Shown here one piece after another: positions 18,310 through 27,542 of a stretch of DNA of 64,000 bases. Every line of letters begins with the position of its first letter. Position 1 is the first letter of the stretch. Where the stretch lies: assembly GCF_003730195.1 (NCBI RefSeq), contig NZ_QWGG01000006.1, positions 214,290 through 278,289 on the forward strand. The letters run 5' to 3'. The notes beneath the pieces were generated by a model, which was not told the DNA's origin, did not search any database, and saw nothing but the letters and a program-made list of their open reading frames with translations. A program made the position numbers and the translations under genes. This DNA comes from Halosimplex salinum. Its GTDB lineage: Archaea; Halobacteriota; Halobacteria; Halobacteriales; Haloarculaceae.

Positions 18310-18695
18310 ACACTGTGCCGTAGTTTTGCTAAGTATAATAATCTCTGTATCAGTATAATGATCTGGACTCGAACGAAGCTCACTCTATCCGGGACGAACG
18401 TGCAATCGGGCGTCTCGAACTCACTCGGACCTGTCGTACAGGACTTCGTCGACGCTCTCCGATACCGCCGACTCTCCGGACGCGCCCGGCTGGACCGTCC
18501 AGATCAGGTCGTCTGGGTCTACCTACAGAGACGGTGGTACTGTTCCAGTAAAGATCTTCTCTGTGGCGTGCCGGACGCGGGATCGACACAGCCGAACGAA
18601 CCTCGTTCCATTTCGGACGAAAGCCGACGGTTCGTTCGGCGCGCGTCAGATCCGCCGCCCAGAAAGTTGAAAGTGGCTCGCCGTGTCCATCTATT
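18310..18695. other. Gene-free 386-nt stretch with possible IS scar
   Basis: No gene is convincing here. The segment carries the HTH-gene promoter at its left end and the glmU promoter at its right end. In between, an ACAGAGA/TCTCTGT inverted repeat (18525-18531 and 18558-18564) encloses a smaller TACTG-TTC-CAGTA palindrome (18538-18550). This could be the trace of a mobile element end; nothing else supports it. Confidence 0.35.
18661..18672 (+). promoter_or_regulatory. AGAAAGTTGAAA promoter-like element before glmU
   Basis: The 12-mer ends 23 nt before the glmU ATG. The identical 12-mer occurs at 54407-54418, 24 nt before another ATG. Position and A-rich BRE-like start suggest a TATA variant of a leaderless promoter. 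Confidence 0.45.
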
Positions 18696-19886
18696 ATGAG
18701 CATCGACACTGCGGTGGTCCTCGCGGCCGGTGAGGGGACGCGGCTGCGTCCGCTGACCCGCAACCGGCCCAAGCCGATGTTGCCGGCGGCCAACCGGCCC
18801 ATCATGGAGTACGTCTTCGACGCGCTCGTCGCGGCCGACGTGCGACGGATCGTGGTCGTCGTCGGCTACAAGCGCGACCGCGTCCAGGACCACTTCGGTC
18901 CGACCTACGACGGCGTCGACCTGAAGTACGTCACCCAGCACAAGCAACTCGGCAGCGGCCACGCCCTCCTCCAGGCCCGTCACGCCGTCGACGGGCCGGC
19001 GCTCGTCGTCAACGGCGACCGCGTCATCGACGCCAACATCGTCCGCGACGTCTGTGACGAGTTCGAGCGCAGCGGCGAACCCACGATGGCCGTCCTCGAA
19101 CGGCCCGAGACGAGCCAGTACGGCGCCGTCGTCCTCCACGAGGGCGACGTGTCCCAGCTCGTCGAGAAACCCGACACCGACGAGTACCGACTGATCAACG
19201 CCGGCGTCTACGCCTTCGAGCCCTCTATCTTCGCCGCGATCGACGACACCGAGCGCGCCGACGGGGAACTCGCGCTCACCGACACCATCGGCGACCTGAT
19301 GGACGCGGGGCGGGTGCGAGGGGTTCGGACCGAGGGGATGTGGGTCGACGCGACCTACCCCTGGGACCTGCTGACCGTGGCCGACGAGGTGCTCGCCCGC
19401 GGCCACGTCGACGAACCCCAGCGCGAGGGCCAGGTCTGGGTCGACCCCGCCGCGAACGTCCACGAGACGGCAATCTTACAGGGCCCGGTCGTCGTCGGCC
19501 CCGACTGCGAGGTCGGGCCCGGTGCGGTCGTCGGCGCGAACACGGCGCTCGGCCAGAACGTCACCGTCGGCGCGAACGCGACGGTGCGGAACTCGGTGCT
19601 CGACACCGACACGCGAGTCGAGTCCGGGTCGACGCTCATCGACGCCGTCACCGGGCAGGACGTGACCCTCGGCGCGGGGACGGTCGTTCCGGGTGGTCCG
19701 GCCGACGTGCGCATCGGCCAGACAGTGTTCGAGGACCGACGCCTCGGCGCGGTCGTCGCCGACCGCGTCGTCGCCGAGGGCGACGCGAGTTTCTCGCCCG
19801 GGACGCTCGTCGGCCCCGGCGCCCACATCGGGACGAGCGTCCGCGCGAGCGGCACCGTCGTCGGCGGCGCGGAGGTGGTTCGATGA
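18696..19886 (+). CDS. glmU: Bifunctional sugar-1-phosphate nucleotidylyltransferase/acetyltransferase
   Basis: The 396-aa protein joins an N-terminal nucleotidyltransferase domain (LAAGEGTRLRPLTRNRPKPM, residues 9-28) to a C-terminal left-handed beta-helix of hexapeptide repeats (from about 250). Archaeal proteins of this layout acetylate GlcN-1-P and add UTP to make UDP-GlcNAc; some work as glucose- or dTDP-sugar synthases instead. Placement two ORFs before glmS supports the amino-sugar role. The last codons overlap a 22-residue mini-ORF that leads into glmS. Confidence 0.85.
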   Translation: MSIDTAVVLAAGEGTRLRPLTRNRPKPMLPAANRPIMEYVFDALVAADVRRIVVVVGYKRDRVQDHFGPTYDGVDLKYVTQHKQLGSGHALLQARHAVDGPALVVNGDRVIDANIVRDVCDEFERSGEPTMAVLERPETSQYGAVVLHEGDVSQLVEKPDTDEYRLINAGVYAFEPSIFAAIDDTERADGELALTDTIGDLMDAGRVRGVRTEGMWVDATYPWDLLTVADEVLARGHVDEPQREGQVWVDPAANVHETAILQGPVVVGPDCEVGPGAVVGANTALGQNVTVGANATVRNSVLDTDTRVESGSTLIDAVTGQDVTLGAGTVVPGGPADVRIGQTVFEDRRLGAVVADRVVAEGDASFSPGTLVGPGAHIGTSVRASGTVVGGAEVVR

Positions 19887-19951
19887 ACGAATCGAGCAGC
19901 GGTTCGACGGACGGATTCGGAGCGAGCGACCGAAGCGAGGTGACTCACTGA
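19883..19951 (+). CDS. Mini-ORF linking glmU and glmS
   Basis: A 22-codon frame starts with an ATG overlapping the glmU stop (ATGA) and ends with a TGA overlapping the glmS ATG (TGATG). The predicted peptide is Ser-rich (ESSSGSTDGFGAS). It may only serve to carry ribosomes from glmU to glmS, or may be chance. No known family fits. Confidence 0.3.
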   Translation: MNESSSGSTDGFGASDRSEVTH

Positions 19952-21741
19952 TGTGTGGAATCATCGGCTGTGTGGGTCGTGACGGCGAGACGCTCGACGT
20001 GCTCGTCCACGGCCTCTCGAAACTGGAGTATCGCGGCTACGACTCGGCCGGCGTCGCTCTCTCGGGCGACCGCGTCGAGATCTGCAAGCAATCCGGCAAG
20101 ATCGAGGAGTTGCGCGACGCGCTCGAATCGCGCACCCTCGGTGGCGCGGCCGGCATCGGTCACACTCGCTGGAGCACGCACGGCCCGCCCACCGACGAGA
20201 ACGCCCATCCGCACCTCGACTGCACGGGCGGCGTGGCCGTCGTCCACAACGGCATCATCGAGAACTACCAGGCGCTCCGCGACGAACTCGTCTCCGCGGG
20301 CCACACGTTCAAGAGCGACACCGACACCGAAGTCGTCCCGCACCTGATCGAGGACGCACTCGCCGACGGCGCGGACAACGAGGCCGCCGTCCGCGAGGCC
20401 ATCGCGCGACTGGAGGGGAGCTACGCCGTCGCCGTCGTCCTCTCGGGCGACGACACCATCTACGCCGCGCGCAACGACTCGCCGCTGGTGCTGGGGTTAG
20501 ATGACGACGCCTACTACCTCGCCAGCGACGTCCCCGCCTTCCGCGATTTCACCGATCAGGTGATCTACCTCGCGGACGGCGAGTTCGCGACGCTCCGCGC
20601 CGACGGCTGGACCGTCTCCGACGTGGACGGCGAGGTCGTCGACAAGGACGTCGACACCGTCGACTGGGACCCCGAGGACACCGGGAAAAGTGGGTACGAC
20701 CACTTCATGCTCAAGGAGATCCACGAGCAACCCCGTGCCATCCGCCAGTGTCTCCGCGGCCGCGTCGACGAGATGAGCGCGCAGGTCGACATCGGCGACC
20801 TCGGGGGTCTTTCGCCGACCGGCGTCCAGTTCGTCGCCTGCGGGACGAGCTATCACGCGGCGCTGTACGGCGCACAACTCCTGCGTAATGCGGGGATCCC
20901 CGCCCAGACGTTTTTGGGCAGCGAGTACGCCACCTCGCCGCCGCCGATCGGCGACGCGCTCGTCGTCGGGGTCACCCAGAGCGGCGAGACGGCCGACACC
21001 CTCTCGGCGCTCCGGGAGGCCCGCAAGCGCGGTGCGCGGACGCTGGCCGTGACCAACACTGTGGGATCGACTGCTGCTCGGGAGTGCGACCACGCGCTGT
21101 ACATCCGCGCGGGGCCGGAGATCGGCGTCGCCGCCTCGAAGACCTTCGCCTCCCAGCTGGCCGCGCTCAACCTCTTCGCGCTCGGGACGACCCGCGTCGA
21201 TGGCAAGCGAGACATCATCAGCGCGCTCCGCGACTTGCCGAGTAACATTCAGGCGATCCTCGACGAGTCGAAGGCGGAGGCGGTCGCCGAGGAGTACGTC
21301 GACAGCGATGCCTACTTCTTCATCGGCCGCGGCCACCAGTACCCCGTCGCGCTCGAGGGCGCGCTGAAGATGAAGGAGATCACCTACAAGCACGCCGAAG
21401 GGTTCGCGGCCGGCGAGTTGAAACACGGACCGCTCGCGCTGGTGACCCAGGACACGCCCGTCTTCGCCGTGGTCACCGGCGACGGCGAGATGGCGCGCAA
21501 GACCATCGGGAACGTCAAAGAGGTTGAGGCCCGCGACGCACCCGTCGTGGCCGTTACGGACGGCCAGAGCGACGTCGAACGGTACGCCGATGCGGTGCTG
21601 GAGGTGCCCGAGACGCACCCGCAGGCCGCGGCCGTGCTGGCGAACGTGCAGTTGCAGTTGGTGTCCTACCACGTCGCCGACAAGCTGGGACGGTCTATCG
21701 ACAAGCCGCGGAACCTCGCGAAGAGCGTGACTGTGGAGTAG
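19951..21741 (+). CDS. glmS: Glutamine--fructose-6-phosphate aminotransferase
   Basis: GlmS makes glucosamine-6-phosphate from fructose-6-phosphate and glutamine, entering amino-sugar synthesis. The 596-aa protein starts MCGIIGCVG with the catalytic Cys2 after Met removal. It has the glutaminase motifs GYDSAG and HTRWSTHG, and two SIS isomerase domains (CGTSYHAALYGA and FIGRGHQYPVALEGALKMKE). It ends with the expected KPRNLAKSVTVE. Length is standard. It is coupled to the preceding mini-ORF by a 1-nt overlap and supplies substrate for the sugars built later in the window. Confidence 0.97.
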   Translation: MCGIIGCVGRDGETLDVLVHGLSKLEYRGYDSAGVALSGDRVEICKQSGKIEELRDALESRTLGGAAGIGHTRWSTHGPPTDENAHPHLDCTGGVAVVHNGIIENYQALRDELVSAGHTFKSDTDTEVVPHLIEDALADGADNEAAVREAIARLEGSYAVAVVLSGDDTIYAARNDSPLVLGLDDDAYYLASDVPAFRDFTDQVIYLADGEFATLRADGWTVSDVDGEVVDKDVDTVDWDPEDTGKSGYDHFMLKEIHEQPRAIRQCLRGRVDEMSAQVDIGDLGGLSPTGVQFVACGTSYHAALYGAQLLRNAGIPAQTFLGSEYATSPPPIGDALVVGVTQSGETADTLSALREARKRGARTLAVTNTVGSTAARECDHALYIRAGPEIGVAASKTFASQLAALNLFALGTTRVDGKRDIISALRDLPSNIQAILDESKAEAVAEEYVDSDAYFFIGRGHQYPVALEGALKMKEITYKHAEGFAAGELKHGPLALVTQDTPVFAVVTGDGEMARKTIGNVKEVEARDAPVVAVTDGQSDVERYADAVLEVPETHPQAAAVLANVQLQLVSYHVADKLGRSIDKPRNLAKSVTVE

Positions 21742-21800
21742 CGAGCAGGTGACCGCGGAGTAGACCGTCGGTTTTAGCGGCGATAATTCGACCGGACTCG

Positions 21801-21808
21801 TTTTATAT
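21801..21808 (+). promoter_or_regulatory. TATA box of the ABC/HprK-like/NeuB cluster
   Basis: TTTTATAT lies 65-72 nt before the ABC gene ATG, predicting a leader of about 40-45 nt. It is the only good promoter seen before the run of seven co-directional genes to 29460. Confidence 0.5.
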
Positions 21809-21872
21809 CGGCGTCTTCGATAGCGGGACAGGAGCCGCGCAGCGCGCGCAGGCCGACCGAACTGGTCCATCG

Positions 21873-23660
21873 ATGAGCGAGGAGATCACCACCGAAGAGA
21901 AAGTCCGAGCGCTCTACGGCGTCGCTCGATACCGACCGCTGTTTACTGTCGGCGTCGTCGGGCTGAGCATCTTCGCCGCGATGCTCGAGGGCATCGGGCT
22001 CAGCTTTCTACTGCCGATCATCGAGCTCGCCCGCGGCGATATCGATCCCGCGACTGCCGACGGAGCGCTCGGGCTGTTCGTGACTGCCTACGAGTTCCTC
22101 GGGATCAGCTTCACGCTCGAGGCCGTCGTCGTCGGCGTTACAGTCGTTATGACGGCCCGATACACGTCGAGCTTCCTCGTCGCGTGGCTCAGGGCCGCAC
22201 TGAAGACGACGTACGTCCGTCACCTCCAGGTCGAGGCGTTCGACCACGCGCTCGACGCGCGGGTCGAGTACTTCGACGCGGAAGGATCGGACGACATTCT
22301 CAACGCCATCGTCACACAGGCGACGCTGGCCGGGCGCGTCATCGAACGGGTCGTCCAGTTCATCGAACAGGCGTTTCTGACCGCGATGTACGGCGCAGTC
22401 GCGCTGTACTTCGCCCCGCGACTGACACTCGGGTCGGTGCTGCTCCTCGGGATATTCGCACTGCTGTCGCGGACTGTCCTCGAGTCCGGTTACTCCGTCG
22501 GTGACCGCGTTGCCGACGCCAACGAGGAGATCCAGACCGCAGCGCAAGCGGGTACACAGGGGATCAGGGACGTCAAACTGTTCGGACTCGGCGAGGAACT
22601 GTTCGAGCGGTTTCGGACGGCTGCCGACCAGTACACGAACGCACAGATCAGACTCAGCCGAAACGAGGCGGCGCTGAGCAACTTCTACGAACTTGGTGCG
22701 GCGGTCATCGTCTTCCTGTTGCTGTACGTCGCGCTGGCACTGCTGGAGTTGCCCCTCGCCAGTCTCGGCGTCTTCCTGTTCGCGATGTTCCGCCTCGCCC
22801 CGCGGGCGAGCACGCTGAACAACTACCTCTACAAGATCGAGAGCGACCTTCCACATCTGGTTCGGACACAGCACTTCGTCGAGGAACTTGCCGCACGGGC
22901 CGAACCGGACGGGGCTACCGAACCGGTCCCGGACCCGATAGAACGGATCGCGTTCGAGGACGTCTCGTTTAGCTACGAGAGCGACGACCACACGATTCGG
23001 GATCTGACGCTTTCGGTCGACAGCGGTGAGTTCGTCGCCTTCGTCGGTCCCTCCGGCGCCGGCAAGTCGACGATCGTCTCGCTGCTCGCCGGGCTGTACG
23101 AACCCGACGACGGGGAGATCACGGCGGACGGGACGCCGATCACCGCGTTCGACCTCCGTGAGTGGCGTGAGAACGTCGCCGTCGTCCGCCAGCAGCCGTT
23201 CGTCTTCAACGACACGCTCCGGTACAACGTCACCGTCGGTAACCGGGAGGCGAGTCAGGCGGAGATCGAACGTGCGTGTGAGACCGCACAGGTGACCGAA
23301 TTCCTCGACGGCCTCCCGAACGGTTACGACACGGTACTCGGCGACGACGGCGTTCGACTGTCCGGCGGACAGCGCCAGCGCATCGCCATCGCGCGAGCGC
23401 TGTTGAAAGACGCCGACGTACTCGTCCTTGACGAGGCCACTAGCGACCTCGATACGTCCCTGGAGGAAGCGGTTCACGCCGGCATCGAGTCGATGGAGCG
23501 CGACTGTTCCATGTTCGTGGTCGCTCATCGGCTCTCGACAGTTCGCAACGCCGACCGGATCTACGCGATGGAGGACGGGTCGGTCGTCGAATCCGGGTTC
23601 CACACCGCCCTGTTGGAAGCGGACGGCGTCTACGCGAAACTGTACGGGGCACAGCAATGA
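21873..23660 (+). CDS. ABC exporter (half transporter, fused membrane and ATPase domains)
   Basis: This 595-aa type I ABC exporter has about six N-terminal membrane helices (residues 20-340) fused to a nucleotide-binding domain. Visible motifs are Walker A GPSGAGKST (about 391-399), signature LSGGQ (about 496-500), Walker B VLVLDEATSD (about 516-525) and the switch His in VVAHRLST. Family members include MsbA-like and PglK-like lipid-linked oligosaccharide flippases. Being first in a nonulosonate-type sugar cluster, it is a candidate exporter or flippase for the product. It probably works as a homodimer. Confidence 0.88.
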   Translation: MSEEITTEEKVRALYGVARYRPLFTVGVVGLSIFAAMLEGIGLSFLLPIIELARGDIDPATADGALGLFVTAYEFLGISFTLEAVVVGVTVVMTARYTSSFLVAWLRAALKTTYVRHLQVEAFDHALDARVEYFDAEGSDDILNAIVTQATLAGRVIERVVQFIEQAFLTAMYGAVALYFAPRLTLGSVLLLGIFALLSRTVLESGYSVGDRVADANEEIQTAAQAGTQGIRDVKLFGLGEELFERFRTAADQYTNAQIRLSRNEAALSNFYELGAAVIVFLLLYVALALLELPLASLGVFLFAMFRLAPRASTLNNYLYKIESDLPHLVRTQHFVEELAARAEPDGATEPVPDPIERIAFEDVSFSYESDDHTIRDLTLSVDSGEFVAFVGPSGAGKSTIVSLLAGLYEPDDGEITADGTPITAFDLREWRENVAVVRQQPFVFNDTLRYNVTVGNREASQAEIERACETAQVTEFLDGLPNGYDTVLGDDGVRLSGGQRQRIAIARALLKDADVLVLDEATSDLDTSLEEAVHAGIESMERDCSMFVVAHRLSTVRNADRIYAMEDGSVVESGFHTALLEADGVYAKLYGAQQ

Positions 23661-23751
23661 CCGCTCGACTCCCTCGGAGCACGGTGGCCGCTCACCATTC
23701 CAGTCGCGGCAGAGCGGGAGCGATCGTAGATGAATCCAACCAACCACACAG

Positions 23752-24741
23752 ATGAAAGACAACGAACTTCACCTGAACGTACACGGTCTCGACGTCCGTT
23801 TTCGAACAACTTTGAGCGATTTTCGAGCATTCATCGACGAGAACTACGCCCTTTTCGGGTCGTACCGGACAGGGGAAGTCGACGTTTCCGTTCAGTTCGA
23901 CCCGCAATCGGGAGCGGACGCACGGGACCGGGCTAAGTCCTTTCGGCAGGTCGGCGACGGGATCCGGTATGGCGATTCCGCGGTTTATTGGGAGAACAAC
24001 TTCGGTTTCAATATCCTCGTAGAGCGGACGACAGACGCGCTACGGGTCCGTGCGTTCCACCGGGAGCTTGCCGAGGACCAGTCGGCTGAGGAGCGGTACA
24101 AGAATTTCCAGCGGTCGATGCGATGGGTCGTTCACTTCCCGGTGTTCACCCTGTTGCAGTACCGGCGGGAATGGAGACTGGTGCACGGCGCCGCGGTAAC
24201 GGACGGCGATCGTACGTTCGCGTTCTGTGGGCTGAACAAGATCGGAAAATCGACGCTGGCAACTTACCTCTGTCGGGAGGAGGGGTATTCACTCATCACG
24301 GACAACTACCTCCTGGTCGGCTCGGAGCGAGTCTACGCGTTCCCGGAGGTCGTCCGATTGGATCCGGCGTCGGCGGATCGGTTCGGTCTGGAGGGGATCT
24401 GGTCGCATCTTGTGTATGGAAAAGAGCACGTTTCCCCGACAGCTATCGGAACGGCCTCGGAGGCTGTCCCGGACGCGTTCTTCCTACTGTCCCGAGGGGG
24501 CGAAGTCTCATCGGCTGAAATCGAACCGCAAACTGCTTGGCAGTCAATGCAAAACCTGCATGCAATGCTCGGAGAGTTCCCACAACACGGCTTCATGTCG
24601 GTCTGGCCCGTCGCCACTGGGGAGACGAGACCGGTTTCTAGCGCGGAGACGATACTATTCGATACGCCGTGGTACTCGCTGAGCTACGACCCCAACTGGG
24701 AGTTTCGAGCGGTCACGGAGGAGGTACACGGATGTATTTAG
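23752..24741 (+). CDS. HprK-like P-loop protein, first copy
   Basis: This 329-aa protein resembles HPr kinase/phosphorylase-like proteins found in peptide and polysaccharide clusters. It has RLVHGAAV before a Walker A GLNKIGKS (160-167). It then has LITDNYLLV, where HprK-like proteins usually carry an Asp-Asp pair; here it is Asp184-Asn185. The N-terminal ~110 residues form a separate domain. No HPr is nearby, so the phosphoryl acceptor, if any, is unknown: it could be a sugar, a lipid carrier or a protein. It overlaps the next HprK-like gene by 10 nt. Confidence 0.68.
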   Translation: MKDNELHLNVHGLDVRFRTTLSDFRAFIDENYALFGSYRTGEVDVSVQFDPQSGADARDRAKSFRQVGDGIRYGDSAVYWENNFGFNILVERTTDALRVRAFHRELAEDQSAEERYKNFQRSMRWVVHFPVFTLLQYRREWRLVHGAAVTDGDRTFAFCGLNKIGKSTLATYLCREEGYSLITDNYLLVGSERVYAFPEVVRLDPASADRFGLEGIWSHLVYGKEHVSPTAIGTASEAVPDAFFLLSRGGEVSSAEIEPQTAWQSMQNLHAMLGEFPQHGFMSVWPVATGETRPVSSAETILFDTPWYSLSYDPNWEFRAVTEEVHGCI

Positions 24742-25811
24742 ACATCTTCGGAGACGTGGTACTGCGGTTCCATGGGAAGAACACGGACACCGTCCAGCAC
24801 GTCAGGAAGGACTACCAGCCGTTTGAAGTGGACGGGGAGTCGGTCGACCACATCGACATCGACGTCCAGTTCGTCGAGGAGACCTCCAGCGAGGAGGAGA
24901 GCGTCCACATCCGGGACCCGGTCGCCTACGACGGCCAGGGCGTTTTCTTCCATCCCAGCGGGTCGTGGAGCGTCATGCGGATCGATTTCGACGCTATCGG
25001 GAACGGGACGTGCCGAGTCACCTGCGACGTCAACTTCAACCGGTACCTGATGGCGAAACTGGTCGACCACCTCATCCACCTGTCCCTCCTCAAGGAGGGC
25101 GCTGCCTTCTGTCACAGTGCCGCGTTCGAACACGAGGGCGATGTCGTCGTCTGTCCGGCGTGGCGCGACGTTGGGAAGACGAACCTGTTGCTGTCGGTAC
25201 TGGACGACGGCGCCGATTACATCGCCGACGACCTGTGTATCGTCCGCCGGGACGGAACCGTCCACTCGCTGCCGAAGCGGCTGAACCTCCTCCACTACAA
25301 CTTCAAAGAATACCCGCACCTGCTGAACGAGACCTCACAGGAGTTTCAGGGGCTCTGGGACTTCGTCGAGCGCGCACGGTCGGGGGAGTTCGGACTCGAC
25401 GACGATGAGATCGCCACGCTGACGAGTCAGGCCAGGATGCGCGTCTCCCCCTACGAGGCGTTCGATCTCGAACCGAACGTCGAACCCCGTCCGATCGACA
25501 GGCTCTGCCTCCTGCGCCGGGTGAACCCCGACGACTGCCCGGTGACCCACGCGCCTGTCGATGGGCAGGAACTGGCCCACCGGATGTACGCCACGATGGA
25601 GTTCGAGATGTCGTACTTGCTGCTCGGGTACAGGGCACACAAAGCGCAGGTCGGATCCGTGAATGAGTATCTCGAGCGGGCGAAGCAGCGCCACCTTGAG
25701 GTGTACGAGGAGGCGATCGATTCCGTGTCCGACCTCCTCAAATTGAACGTTCCGTCGCAGAACCACGCGAAGGACGTCCAGCGCGAGATCGAGACGCTGA
25801 TCCGGACATGA
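24732..25811 (+). CDS. HprK-like P-loop protein, second copy
   Basis: This 359-aa protein is distantly colinear with its neighbour. It has FCHSAAF, then a Walker A variant AWRDVGKT (143-150), then YIADDLCIVRRDG with an intact Asp166-Asp167 pair, then HSLPKRLNL. The Asp pair lost from the first copy is kept here, so the two may form an active complex together. The start lies within the end of the first gene, and its stop overlaps the next start (ATGA): tight co-translation. Function is not known; nucleotide-dependent phosphotransfer is inferred. Confidence 0.65.
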   Translation: MYLDIFGDVVLRFHGKNTDTVQHVRKDYQPFEVDGESVDHIDIDVQFVEETSSEEESVHIRDPVAYDGQGVFFHPSGSWSVMRIDFDAIGNGTCRVTCDVNFNRYLMAKLVDHLIHLSLLKEGAAFCHSAAFEHEGDVVVCPAWRDVGKTNLLLSVLDDGADYIADDLCIVRRDGTVHSLPKRLNLLHYNFKEYPHLLNETSQEFQGLWDFVERARSGEFGLDDDEIATLTSQARMRVSPYEAFDLEPNVEPRPIDRLCLLRRVNPDDCPVTHAPVDGQELAHRMYATMEFEMSYLLLGYRAHKAQVGSVNEYLERAKQRHLEVYEEAIDSVSDLLKLNVPSQNHAKDVQREIETLIRT

Positions 25812-26509
25812 CGGTCGTCGCTCTCATCCCCGCTCGGTTGGACTCGACGCGGTTGCCGCGCAAACAGCTCAGGGAGATCGCGGGACGACCGATGATCGAC
25901 TACCTCGCGGCGCGCATGGCGGCGGTCCCCGCGGTCGACGAGGTCGCCGTCGCGACGACGGACCGCCCGATAGACGACGAGTTGGCCTCCTGGGCCGACC
26001 GTATGGACGTCGGGTGCTACCGGGGCGACCTGGCAGACGTGCTCGGCCGGCTGACCGCCGCCGCAGACGCGTTCGACGCCGACGTCGTCGTCCGCGCGAA
26101 CGGGGACAACCCCCTCTTGGCGCCGGAGGTGACTGCGGCGGGACTGGGAGCGTTGAAACGAGCCGGGGACGAGTACGTGACTGGCAAGAACATGTTTACC
26201 GGGATCCCGGTCGGGCTCGGGCCGGGAATCATCGAGACGGACACGCTCGTGCGACTCAGCGAAGTCGCGACCGCCCCGTACCACCGGGAGCACGTGACGA
26301 CGTACGTGTTTGAGAACCCAGACGAGTTCGACTGGTCGCCGATCCCGGTCGAGAGCGGCTGGATCGCACGGGAGCTCAGTCTGACGGTCGATACCGCCGA
26401 ACAGTTCGAGTACGCCGCGGAAACCGTCGATCGGCTCCCCGGCGGCCAGTCGGGCGAGTGGTCGGTGAAAGATATAATTGCGGCCGCCGAAGAAGTGGAT
26501 GGTACGTGA
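25808..26509 (+). CDS. SpsF-like sugar nucleotidyltransferase (CMP-transferase type)
   Basis: This 233-aa enzyme starts VVALIPARLDSTRLPRKQLR, the signature of the SpsF/KdsB/NeuA-like cytidylyltransferase fold, followed by an Asp-rich metal site in VVRANGDNPLL. Relatives activate nonulosonic acids as CMP-sugars. It overlaps the HprK-like gene by 4 nt and is followed after 2 nt by the NeuB-type synthase, so it probably activates the NeuB product. Confidence 0.82.
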   Translation: MTVVALIPARLDSTRLPRKQLREIAGRPMIDYLAARMAAVPAVDEVAVATTDRPIDDELASWADRMDVGCYRGDLADVLGRLTAAADAFDADVVVRANGDNPLLAPEVTAAGLGALKRAGDEYVTGKNMFTGIPVGLGPGIIETDTLVRLSEVATAPYHREHVTTYVFENPDEFDWSPIPVESGWIARELSLTVDTAEQFEYAAETVDRLPGGQSGEWSVKDIIAAAEEVDGT

Positions 26510-26511
26510 CC

Positions 26512-27537
26512 ATGCGAGACCACTTCTCCATCGGGGGGCGGACGATCGGCCCCGACCAGCCGCCATTCGTTGTTGCAGAGGTCGGAATGAACCACAACGG
26601 CGATCTAGACCTGGCGCGGGACCACGTCGAAGCGGCGGCCGACGCGGGCGCGGACGCCGTCAAGTTCCAGACGTACGAAACTGACGCCTATTTCTCCGAC
26701 GAGTACGGGGACCTGGACACCCGCCGGGAGTACGAACTGCGACCGGAGTGGCACCGGGAGCTCAAAACGCTGGCGGCGGAGCACAGTCTCGCGTTCCTCT
26801 CGACCCCGTTCGACCGCCGGAGCGTCGAACTCCTCGACGACCTGGAGGTCCCCTGTTACAAGATCGCGTCGTTCGACGTCACGAACCACCAGCTGATCAG
26901 GCAGATCGCGGAGAAAGGCGAACCGATCATCCTCTCCACGGGGTACTCGACCCACAGTGAAATCGCCGAGGCCGTCGAGGTCGTACTGTCGACCGGAAAC
27001 GACCGACTCGCACTGCTACACTGCATCTCGTCGTACCCGACGCCCCTCGAATGGATGAACGTCAGTGCCGTTGAGACGCTCGCCGACGCGTTCGGGACCC
27101 CGGTCGGGCTCTCGGACCACACGCACGGTTCCCACACGGCGGCGGTACTGGCCACGGCGATGGGCGCAAGCGTGATAGAGAAACACTTCACCATCGACAA
27201 CGACCTGCCCGGCTACGACCACGCGATGAGCGAGACCCCCGAGACATTCTCCAAGCTGACGACGGAGGTCAGAAACGCACACGAAGCGCTCGGGGACGGC
27301 GACCTCTCGCCACTGCCGGAAGAGACCGACAGCCTCCCGGAGGCGCGACGGACGCTCCACTGGCGGGGCTCCTACGAGGCCGGGACGGAGATCGCCCCGG
27401 AGATGTTCCTACCGCTCCGACCGGGCGGGGGACTGCCGGTCAAGCGGATTGACGAACTCGCTGGCCGCCGGCTCGGGAAGTCGGTCGAGGGGCGAGAACG
27501 GGTTCAACTAGGCCAGATCGACTGGGACGAGGACTGA
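26512..27537 (+). CDS. neuB: NeuB-type nonulosonate synthase (SpsE-like)
   Basis: NeuB enzymes condense a 6-carbon N-acetyl sugar (ManNAc or a 6-deoxy diamino relative) with phosphoenolpyruvate to give a 9-carbon acid. The 341-aa protein has the TIM-barrel motifs AEVGMNHNGDL, DAVKFQTYE, FLSTPFD and ASVIEKHFT. A C-terminal SAF/antifreeze-like domain follows (about 280-335, GSYEAGTEI...RPGGGL). The ATG at 26512 gives the standard N-terminus. Which acid is made (neuraminic, legionaminic, pseudaminic or other) cannot be read from the sequence. Confidence 0.88.
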   Translation: MRDHFSIGGRTIGPDQPPFVVAEVGMNHNGDLDLARDHVEAAADAGADAVKFQTYETDAYFSDEYGDLDTRREYELRPEWHRELKTLAAEHSLAFLSTPFDRRSVELLDDLEVPCYKIASFDVTNHQLIRQIAEKGEPIILSTGYSTHSEIAEAVEVVLSTGNDRLALLHCISSYPTPLEWMNVSAVETLADAFGTPVGLSDHTHGSHTAAVLATAMGASVIEKHFTIDNDLPGYDHAMSETPETFSKLTTEVRNAHEALGDGDLSPLPEETDSLPEARRTLHWRGSYEAGTEIAPEMFLPLRPGGGLPVKRIDELAGRRLGKSVEGRERVQLGQIDWDED

Positions 27538-27542
27538 CAGAG

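Noticed and set aside
18358..18699. A 113-codon forward frame upstream of glmU
   Set aside because: Its composition looks non-coding and it runs into the glmU start and across the promoter-like element.
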